A stretch of 64,000 nucleotides of DNA. It comes from Candidatus Shapirobacteria bacterium. Lineage in GTDB: Bacteria > Patescibacteria > Microgenomatia > UBA12405. The stretch covers positions 186,001 through 250,000 of the forward strand of contig JAQWEN010000001.1 of the NCBI GenBank assembly GCA_028704885.1. The letters run 5' to 3'. Below, one piece after another: positions 8,007-13,517 of the stretch. Made by a program: the position numbers and the translations under genes. The notes beneath the pieces are model-generated. The model did no database searches. It saw only the letters and a list, made by a program, of their open reading frames with translations, and was not told the DNA's origin. How positions within the stretch are numbered: the stretch's first letter is position 1; every line of letters begins with the position of its first letter.

Positions 8007-8046
8007 AAGTTTTTTAATTTTTAATTAATAATTTAATAAATAATAT

Positions 8047-8559
8047 TTATTTTTGTTTTTCAGAAATGGCTTTGAGGGTTAAAACCAATTGAGTTTGGTT
8101 AAAACGAAGGGCATAAGCCAATCTTTGGAGGGGATTTTTAAGTCCACCGACAAATTGAGCAATAAGAGTGCTTTTGGAAGGTAGAGTCAAAAAGCTTTTT
8201 AATTCATCGAGAGATAAAAGTTTTTGATCAAAAATACCGTATTTGAAAGCGGTTTTTTCTTTAGCTTTGTTGACTTTATCAATTTCTTTTAGAGGAGCAA
8301 CTTCATCTTCATTACAGTAGGTAACGGCGGTTGGTCCAGTCAAAACTTCAGGTAATTTGATACCTAATTTTTCTAAAGCTCGGGTTAAAAGAGAATTTTT
8401 AACAACTTCAATTGAACCGCCAGTATTTTTAATGTTGGCACGAAGGTCAGTAGTGTCAGCGGCGTTTAAACCTTGATATTGAACTAAAGCGACGGACTTA
8501 GCGGCACTAATTTTTTTAGCAACGTCTTCAACTTGATTGATTTTGATTTGAGTAGTCAT
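8047..8559 (-). CDS. rplJ: 50S ribosomal protein L10
   Basis: uL10, 170 residues, the base of the ribosomal stalk that anchors L7/L12 dimers. The N-terminal rRNA-binding part contains SVALVQYQGLNAADTTDLRANIK and VVKNSLLTRALEKLG; the C-terminal helix (about 145-170) binds L12. It lies downstream of a leader whose sequence matches known L10-binding sites, so it is expected to repress its own operon. No strong Shine-Dalgarno sequence precedes the ATG. Confidence 0.97.
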   Translation of the reverse strand: MTTQIKINQVEDVAKKISAAKSVALVQYQGLNAADTTDLRANIKNTGGSIEVVKNSLLTRALEKLGIKLPEVLTGPTAVTYCNEDEVAPLKEIDKVNKAKEKTAFKYGIFDQKLLSLDELKSFLTLPSKSTLIAQFVGGLKNPLQRLAYALRFNQTQLVLTLKAISEKQK

Positions 8560-8582
8560 AGTTTTTTAATATTAATTGTTTT

Positions 8583-8649
8583 ACTCCGATAAATCGGAGT
8601 TTGATAAATAGGCAAAATTTGGCCCTACGGTTCAAATTTAGACCTATTT
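8583..8649 (-). other. Two-hairpin element, copy 1 (rplJ leader)
   Basis: On the minus strand a 44-base hairpin (AAATAGG/CCTATTT outer stem, TCT/TG internal loop, AAATTTG/CAAATTT inner stem, 11-base loop) is followed after five bases by an 18-base hairpin with ACTCCG/CGGAGT arms. A relative with identical spacing and compensated stem changes lies at 33918-33984. In both places it sits immediately after a terminator. Whether it acts as RNA or DNA is not known. Confidence 0.6.
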
Positions 8650-8652
8650 AAC

Positions 8653-8679
8653 AAAAAAAAGGCCTCGTCGAAGCGAGGC
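8653..8679 (-). terminator. Attenuator terminator in the rplJ leader
   Basis: GCCTCG/CGAGGC with a six-base loop followed by eight T on the minus strand, located between the L10-binding core and rplJ. GAGGC of the L10 core could pair with the terminator strand, so binding of L10 and termination may be mutually dependent. This attenuation model is inferred. Confidence 0.8.
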
Positions 8680-8682
8680 GCA

Positions 8683-8749
8683 AATAAAACAAAGTGAATT
8701 GTTTTGCCTCGGCGGGATTTATTTTTTATACCTGCTGTCTTCGGTTGAT
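8683..8749 (-). promoter_or_regulatory. Ribosomal protein L10 leader
   Basis: The minus strand contains CCGAAGACAGCAGG and, 16 bases later, CCCGCCGAGGC. These match the conserved halves of the L10-binding leader known from other bacteria (AAGACAGCAGG and CCTGCCGAGG). It is followed by an AAAACAA/TTGTTTT hairpin and then the attenuator. The role is autogenous repression of rplJ-rplL. Confidence 0.88.
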
Positions 8750-8755
8750 GGGGGA

Positions 8756-8784
8756 ATTATAAAGGATAAATAGAAAAATGTAAA
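8756..8784 (-). promoter_or_regulatory. Promoter of the rplJ-rplL operon
   Basis: TTTACA and TATAAT separated by 17 bases on the minus strand, about 10 bases upstream of the L10 leader. The remaining stretch between this promoter and 8884 holds no gene that I can see. Confidence 0.75.
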
Positions 8785-8883
8785 TGCAGAGAATGAAAAT
8801 GGCCTAAGGTTTATTGTTGTTGGTTCTTTACAAAAACAAAGCATTTTGTCAAAAATAGGCTAAAAGTCAAGATTGTAGGATAG

Positions 8884-8924
8884 AAAAACCCCGGGATTTA
8901 TGCGTTTAAGGCGCAACCCGGGGT
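8884..8924 (-). terminator. Terminator of the 9370-8948 gene
   Basis: ACCCCGGG/CCCGGGGT stem with an inner TTGCG/CGCAT-like part, followed by TTTTTC on the minus strand. The sequence CTATCCTACAATCTTGACT follows directly and resembles the start of the cassette promoters, but no acceptable -10 is present at 17 bases. Confidence 0.8.
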
Positions 8925-8947
8925 TGAGAAATGGAAAGGAGACTAGG

Positions 8948-9370
8948 CTAGACATTGAAAACAAAGCAGACATTTGCAGAAGGATAATTTGTTTTGAAGT
9001 TATTGTCCCTTTCTCCGTCAAAGAAGAAAATTTTACTACCTTTTTTGACGAATATTTTTGATTTGTCTGCTTTTTCGAGTTTAAAATCACCGTTGATTTT
9101 GAAGGTAGACTCTTTGTTTATGGTTAAAACTAATCTGCCACAATTGTCGGTGTTGATTATCGTACCATTGATAATGGTTAATCCATTAACAAGTTCCGTG
9201 GTCACTGTGCCTTTGGTGATTTTGATCTCTCCTTTAACGATGTTTCCGTAAAAATCAGAGGGGAGAAGATACCAATTGTCGTCGACTTTTTTAATGTCTA
9301 TTTCAATTGTAGTTCTACCGATGGTTTTCTCATCATTTTCGTTTTTGACCAAAGCTTTGAATTGCAACAT
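8948..9370 (-). CDS. Unknown small protein, 140 aa
   Basis: No family recognised. There is no signal peptide or membrane helix. Residues 1-50 are mixed; from about 45 to 110 the sequence is a run of short beta-type segments (GEIKITKGTVTTELVNGLT, IINGTIINTD, GRLVLTINKESTFKING) that suggests a beta-sheet or beta-helix-like fold, and the C terminus is aromatic. An AAAGGAG ribosome site lies eight bases before the ATG. It has its own strong promoter (9511-9539) and terminator, like the other minus-strand small genes here. Confidence 0.7.
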   Translation of the reverse strand: MLQFKALVKNENDEKTIGRTTIEIDIKKVDDNWYLLPSDFYGNIVKGEIKITKGTVTTELVNGLTIINGTIINTDNCGRLVLTINKESTFKINGDFKLEKADKSKIFVKKGSKIFFFDGERDNNFKTNYPSANVCFVFNV

Positions 9371-9510
9371 GTTTGTTGCTCCTTTCTATTTTAAGCCTTT
9401 TTGGCTTGGTTCACCATGTTTCTAAAAATACCTATACCTATCCACCGAGCATTAACTCATCTCCTTTCTTTTTTTTAAAGTACATTTTGCTTTGCGATTA
9501 AAGCAGGGGA

Positions 9511-9539
9511 ATTATAACATTATAGGGTATAAAAGTCAA
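9511..9539 (-). promoter_or_regulatory. Promoter for 9370-8948
   Basis: TTGACT and TATAAT with a 17-base spacer on the minus strand. The spacer contains ATACCCTATAAT, and CTATCCTATAAT lies immediately upstream of the -35 box. The transcript would have a 135-base leader containing an AAGCC/GGCTT hairpin. Confidence 0.85.
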
Positions 9540-9574
9540 GATTATAGGATAGAACTTAGGAAGTTTTTGACAAG

Positions 9575-9624
9575 AAAAACCCCGAAATGACTTTATAGAT
9601 TACACTATAAGCGTTCGGGGTTTT
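9575..9624. terminator. Terminator between small-gene cassettes
   Basis: AAAACCCCGAA pairs with TTCGGGGTTTT, with an inner TTATAG/CTATAA stem. It ends the 10560-9630 operon on the minus strand. Confidence 0.85.
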
Positions 9625-9629
9625 GATCG

Positions 9630-9887
9630 TTATTCGCAATACATTTCTTCTTGAATGAAAATTTTTTGGATGTCAGACATACTTATTTCGGTAGAATTAT
9701 CATCCAAAAGATGAAAGCCATTAAGTTTTTTTATTTTGGGGAGATCCTTGATACGAACGGAAACATCGTAATGGCTATTAGCGTATTCAATATATCTGAA
9801 ACCAAGAGAATTGAGGATTTCCTTAGTTTCTGCGGCGACCAACGTCCTTAAATCGTCATCCATAAGCTGAATTTGAATTTTTTTCAT
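9630..9887 (-). CDS. Unknown small protein, 85 aa
   Basis: A small acidic, soluble protein with no recognised domain. Residues 5-40 (IQLMDDDLRTLVAAETKEILNSLG region) look helical; the rest alternates short strands and helices and ends in a Glu/Tyr/Cys tail. It follows the 217-residue protein by 19 bases with an AAAGGAGG ribosome site, so the two form an operon. The pairing suggests the two products act together, but no function can be assigned. Confidence 0.65.
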   Translation of the reverse strand: MKKIQIQLMDDDLRTLVAAETKEILNSLGFRYIEYANSHYDVSVRIKDLPKIKKLNGFHLLDDNSTEISMSDIQKIFIQEEMYCE

Positions 9888-9906
9888 TTTTTAACAGCCT
9901 CCTTTA

Positions 9907-10560
9907 TTAGACGAGGTGTTTGAAGGGATGTTCGAAAAAAAGAACTAATTCAGGATGTCGATGTTTGACATTTTTAGCAATAGATTCAATGGAATGTTTA
10001 CTGGAGATTAGATTATTTCCTTGACCGATAAAAATTCGAGAATAAAACTCACTGGTAATGTCGGCGGCAATATATTTATTCAAAATAATTTTGTCCTTTA
10101 AATGAAGCAGATAAAAATTAGCTGGTACAGTAGTAACTTCAGAAATATCTTTAAGTGATGGATAATTTTTTGGATTAGTATGTTGATTAAGATCAAGACA
10201 GGTTTTAATATATTCAAAGTCAGATTGATGAAGATAAACTTTTCCAGGAAGGGTATTGTCAATAAAGTGATTAATTTGGTTTTTGGAAATAACAGTTTTC
10301 ATAGCTTGGTTATTTTCGTATAAGCGAATGTTTCTCTTTAAAAAAGGTTTTTCCTGTTCAATCTGATATACTAATGTTCGGACAAGTTTTTCGTTTTTGG
10401 GATCGTATAAAAGAAAGAGATTGCCATTTTCCCTTTCAAAGGAAAGATAAAAACGCTGTTTTTCTTGATTAAGAAGATTGATCAAATCAGGTATCAAAAT
10501 TTGATTGGTATACCTAACGAAAGTATTGATTGTTCCCTGACTGCTAATTGCATAAACCAT
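9907..10560 (-). CDS. Unknown protein, 217 aa
   Basis: No recognised family. The sequence is soluble, rich in Tyr, Asn and Leu, with no signal peptide. A segment near the C terminus reads VKHRHPELVLFFEHPFKHLV. An AAAAGGAGG ribosome site precedes the ATG, and a promoter with a 17-base spacer lies upstream at 10665-10693. It is the first gene of a two-gene operon with 9630-9887. The clear ribosome site and dedicated promoter argue that it is a real, expressed gene. Confidence 0.7.
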   Translation of the reverse strand: MVYAISSQGTINTFVRYTNQILIPDLINLLNQEKQRFYLSFERENGNLFLLYDPKNEKLVRTLVYQIEQEKPFLKRNIRLYENNQAMKTVISKNQINHFIDNTLPGKVYLHQSDFEYIKTCLDLNQHTNPKNYPSLKDISEVTTVPANFYLLHLKDKIILNKYIAADITSEFYSRIFIGQGNNLISSKHSIESIAKNVKHRHPELVLFFEHPFKHLV

Positions 10561-10664
10561 TTTTTTAAACTGCCTCCTTTTAAATGTGCGAATAGATTGT
10601 CAAAGGCCAGAAAAGAAAAATGAAACGCAGTTTTGTTTCTACTCCTTTCTTAATTACTGTCGGA

Positions 10665-10693
10665 ATTCTATGGCAAAGATGGTAAAAAGTCAA
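10665..10693 (-). promoter_or_regulatory. Promoter for the 10560-9630 operon
   Basis: TTGACT and TAGAAT with a 17-base spacer on the minus strand. The 105-base leader contains an early AAAGGAG followed by a GAAAC/GTTTC hairpin, then the real ribosome site. It overlaps the start region of the divergent hydrolase gene. Confidence 0.8.
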
Positions 10694-10713
10694 TTTTTGG
10701 GTAAAATAAAGAA

Positions 10714-11760
10714 ATGAGAAAATTTTGGTGGCTAATATTAATTTTAATAGTAATCGGAATTAGTTATTGGTTTTTAAACAATAGAGAAATAGAGATAATT
10801 AATCCGTTAGTTAAAACTGAAAAAATAGAAAAAAATACTGGCTGGTTGGCTAAATATAATTTTGAAAACTTAAGAAAAAGAGAAAATAAAGCGTCGGAAA
10901 TTAAAACAGTTGGTAAAGTATTGGTAGTAGAAGAGGCTAGAAAAGAATTAATTAAGAGAGGGGACTTGGAAGGAAAGAAATTTAATTTTGAAAGTAAAGC
11001 AATTAGTTTTGAATCGAACGGTAAAAAAATAAGTGGGATGATGAATATACCAATGACACCAATGAGTAATAAATTACCAACAATTATTATGATTAGAGGA
11101 TTTGCCGAATCGGAAGGATATTTTATTGGATCTGGTAGTTGGAAAGCGGCCGATGAATTGGCGCGAAATGGATTTATAACCATAAGTTTGGATTTTTTGG
11201 GATTTGGATTGTCTGACAGTGAATCGACTGATATTTTGGAGGCGAGATTTGAAAAACCAATGTCAGTTCTGGACTTAATTGAGTCAGTTAAAAGTTTAGA
11301 TATAGTTGATAGTGAAAAAATTGGAATATGGGCACATAGTAATGGTGGTCAAATTGCGATTTCAGTTTTAGAAATTACCGGGCAAAGTTATCCGACGGTG
11401 TTGTGGGCACCAATGACCAATCCTTTTCCTAAAAGTGTTTTGGAAATGGTTGATGATCAAAGTGAAGGAAGTTTGAAGGTAAAACAAAGGATAGAAGAAT
11501 TTGAAAAAGAATATGACAGTAAACTTTATTCGATTGATAATTTTTATGATTGGATAGAAGTACCAATATTAATTCATCAAGGAACGGCTGATGTATGGTG
11601 TAAAGTTGAGTGGCAACAAGATTTACAGAAAAAGTTAAAAAAATTAGGAAAGGAGGTGATCTTGGATATTAAAGAAGGAAGTGACCATAATTTAAAACAG
11701 AGTTGGCAGGAAGTAATGGATGAAGATATCAAATTTTTTAAAGAAAAATTTGGAATTTAA
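10714..11760 (+). CDS. Membrane-anchored alpha/beta hydrolase (dienelactone hydrolase/S9-like)
   Basis: A 348-residue protein with an N-terminal membrane anchor (FWWLILILIVIGISYWFL, residues 3-20) and an extracytoplasmic alpha/beta hydrolase domain. The oxyanion region is IIMIRGFAESEG, the nucleophile serine lies in IWAHSNGGQ (about 206-214), the acid residue in HQGTADVWC (about 288-296) and the histidine in GSDHNL (about 327-332). It is likely an esterase or peptidase acting at the cell surface; the substrate is unknown. A TAAAAT hexamer lies six bases before the ATG. Confidence 0.85.
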   Translation: MRKFWWLILILIVIGISYWFLNNREIEIINPLVKTEKIEKNTGWLAKYNFENLRKRENKASEIKTVGKVLVVEEARKELIKRGDLEGKKFNFESKAISFESNGKKISGMMNIPMTPMSNKLPTIIMIRGFAESEGYFIGSGSWKAADELARNGFITISLDFLGFGLSDSESTDILEARFEKPMSVLDLIESVKSLDIVDSEKIGIWAHSNGGQIAISVLEITGQSYPTVLWAPMTNPFPKSVLEMVDDQSEGSLKVKQRIEEFEKEYDSKLYSIDNFYDWIEVPILIHQGTADVWCKVEWQQDLQKKLKKLGKEVILDIKEGSDHNLKQSWQEVMDEDIKFFKEKFGI

Positions 11761-11830
11761 AATAGGGTTTATCAAAGGTTAAATTTAGGTTATAATAACC
11801 TATAGATAATAATTATAATTTTTCTGTTTT

Positions 11831-12406
11831 ATGAAAATATATTTTATAGCATCTTCTCGATTAGTTGGAGCTAGTCCAAAACTTTATTCAAAAATGTATG
11901 CCTATTTGTCAACTCAAGGCAAAATGGTAAGTGATAAAGTGATGAAGTGGATAAAAACGGGAATTAAAGATATAAGTGGAGCACCGCTTAAATTTACAAA
12001 AGAAAATTATATTCAATCGTTAGATGCCGTTAAAAAAGCTGATATTGTGGTAATGGAAACTTCTGGTCATAGTATGTCGATGGGATATTTAATTGGTAAA
12101 GCCTTAGAAATGAATAAGCCAGTGATTGCTTTGCATGATATAGAACATATTCCAGCCTTTATTCAGGGTATTAATGATCCAAAATTGATAATTTCAGAAT
12201 ATAAGGAAGGGGATGTGGAAGAAATTATGGAAAAAGCTTTAAAAAAGGCAAATAGTTTAATTGATGTTAGATTTAATTTCTTTGTAAGTTCGAAAATATT
12301 AAATTATTTAGACTGGGTGTCACAGAAAAAAATGTTGCCAAGATCAGTATTTTTAAGAGACTTGATTGAAAAAGAGATAAAAAAGGATAAAGAATTTAAA
12401 ATGTAA
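11831..12406 (+). CDS. Nucleoside 2-deoxyribosyltransferase-like protein
   Basis: A 191-residue protein whose first 130 residues resemble the nucleoside 2-deoxyribosyltransferase/TIR-like Rossmann fold: MKIYFIASSRLVGASPKLY at the N terminus, ADIVVMETSGHSMSMGYLIGKAL (about 75-97) with the Glu and Ser-x-G pattern near the expected catalytic Glu, and NKPVIALHD. The last 50 residues, including LPRSVFLRDLIEKEIKK, look like a helical, possibly DNA-binding, addition. Enzymatic activity is inferred. It ends two bases before alr and is likely in the same transcript. Confidence 0.6.
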   Translation: MKIYFIASSRLVGASPKLYSKMYAYLSTQGKMVSDKVMKWIKTGIKDISGAPLKFTKENYIQSLDAVKKADIVVMETSGHSMSMGYLIGKALEMNKPVIALHDIEHIPAFIQGINDPKLIISEYKEGDVEEIMEKALKKANSLIDVRFNFFVSSKILNYLDWVSQKKMLPRSVFLRDLIEKEIKKDKEFKM

Positions 12407-12408
12407 GA

Positions 12409-13485
12409 ATGAACATTTTTGATAGATGGAAAAAAGTTTACGAGTCGTTGAATTTGATCGAAATTAATGAAAGAAATTTGTTGAATAATTATGATTTTTT
12501 TGATAATTTGGGAAAAGAGCAAATATGGCCAGTGTTGAAATCAAATGCTTATGGACATGGAATTAGACAAATTGCAGAAATTTTATTAAAAAGAGATTTT
12601 GAATATTTTGTGGTGGATGGTTATCAAGAGGTTTTGGAAATTAGAAAAATAACAAAAAGACCAGTTTTAATGATTGGAACTATTTTGCCATCTAATTTTT
12701 CGAAAATAAAATGGAAAAATTTGGCAATAATGATTCAAGATAAAAGAACATTAATAGCTTTGGGAAAATTAAATAAACATATCAAAGTGCATCTAAAAGT
12801 GAATACGGGAATGAATAGACAGGGGATTGAGATCGTAGATCTTAGATCGTTGATTGGGGAAATAAAAAAATATCCAAAACTAGAACTAGAAGGAGTTTTT
12901 TCGCATTTGGCGGGAGTGAATGATAGTGAGCAAATAAAAAGATTTGAAGAAGTAATCAAAATAGTCGAAAATAATGGAATAGAAATAAAATTTTTTCATT
13001 TGGCGGCGACGTCGGGGGTAGGAAAAATAAAAAATAAAAAAATTAATGCAGTAAGATTGGGAATTGGATTATATGGAATAGGAAAAGGATTAAAACCGGT
13101 ATTAAAACTAAAAAGTAAAATAACTAAAGTGAGGGAAATTGAAAAAGGGAAAAAGGTTAGTTATGGAGGGACTTTTGTAGCGACAAAAAAGACAGTTGTT
13201 GGAGTGATTCCAGTGGGTTATTTTGAAGGACTAGATCGAAGATTGAGTAATAAAGGATTTGTTAAATACAAAAATAAATTTTATCCAATAGTTGGCCGGG
13301 TTTGTATGAATATGGCAATAGTTAATTTTGGGAAAGTTAGACCAAAATTATACGATGAAGTGGAGGTAATCAGTAATAATTCAAAAGACAAAAATTCAAT
13401 TGAAAAAATGGCAGAAATTTGCGAAACGATACCTTATGATCTATTGGTGGAAATTAATTCATCGATTAGAAGAACGATAGTTTGA
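12409..13485 (+). CDS. alr: Alanine racemase
   Basis: A PLP enzyme of 358 residues that supplies D-alanine for peptidoglycan. The PLP lysine is Lys44 in VLKSNAYGHG, and the second catalytic residue is Tyr252 in KVSYGGTFVA. Other signatures are HLKVNTGMNRQGI and VGRVCMNMAIV. The stop codon lies inside a 25-base sequence that is repeated at 16065-16089, on the far side of the following repeat-protein gene. The nearest cell-wall gene, a murF-like ligase, lies beyond that insertion on the opposite strand. Confidence 0.93.
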   Translation: MNIFDRWKKVYESLNLIEINERNLLNNYDFFDNLGKEQIWPVLKSNAYGHGIRQIAEILLKRDFEYFVVDGYQEVLEIRKITKRPVLMIGTILPSNFSKIKWKNLAIMIQDKRTLIALGKLNKHIKVHLKVNTGMNRQGIEIVDLRSLIGEIKKYPKLELEGVFSHLAGVNDSEQIKRFEEVIKIVENNGIEIKFFHLAATSGVGKIKNKKINAVRLGIGLYGIGKGLKPVLKLKSKITKVREIEKGKKVSYGGTFVATKKTVVGVIPVGYFEGLDRRLSNKGFVKYKNKFYPIVGRVCMNMAIVNFGKVRPKLYDEVEVISNNSKDKNSIEKMAEICETIPYDLLVEINSSIRRTIV

Positions 13486-13496
13486 TTTGGTTTTCA
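13472..13496. repeat. 25-base direct repeat, left copy
   Basis: A 25-base sequence starting GAACGATAGTTTGATTTGG is identical to 16065-16089. The left copy contains the alr stop codon. The flanking bases differ, so the identity ends exactly at 25. It marks the left edge of a probable 2.6 kb insertion. Confidence 0.85.
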
Positions 13497-13517
13497 TTTT
13501 TACTGTTATACTTTTTT

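Noticed and set aside
7678..8028. Plus-strand Ala/Ser-rich frame
   Set aside because: Antisense shadow of rplL, which is unmistakable.
8862..8900. Second rplJ promoter at CTATCCTACAATCTTGACT
   Set aside because: At 17 bases from TTGACT the hexamer is AAAATG, a poor -10; it is better seen as a degenerate copy of the cassette motif.
13482..13517. Hydrophobic N-terminal extension (signal peptide) of the repeat protein
   Set aside because: It would start at a TTG inside the 25-base repeat and alr stop region; the ATG at 13518 with TATACT five bases upstream is more consistent.
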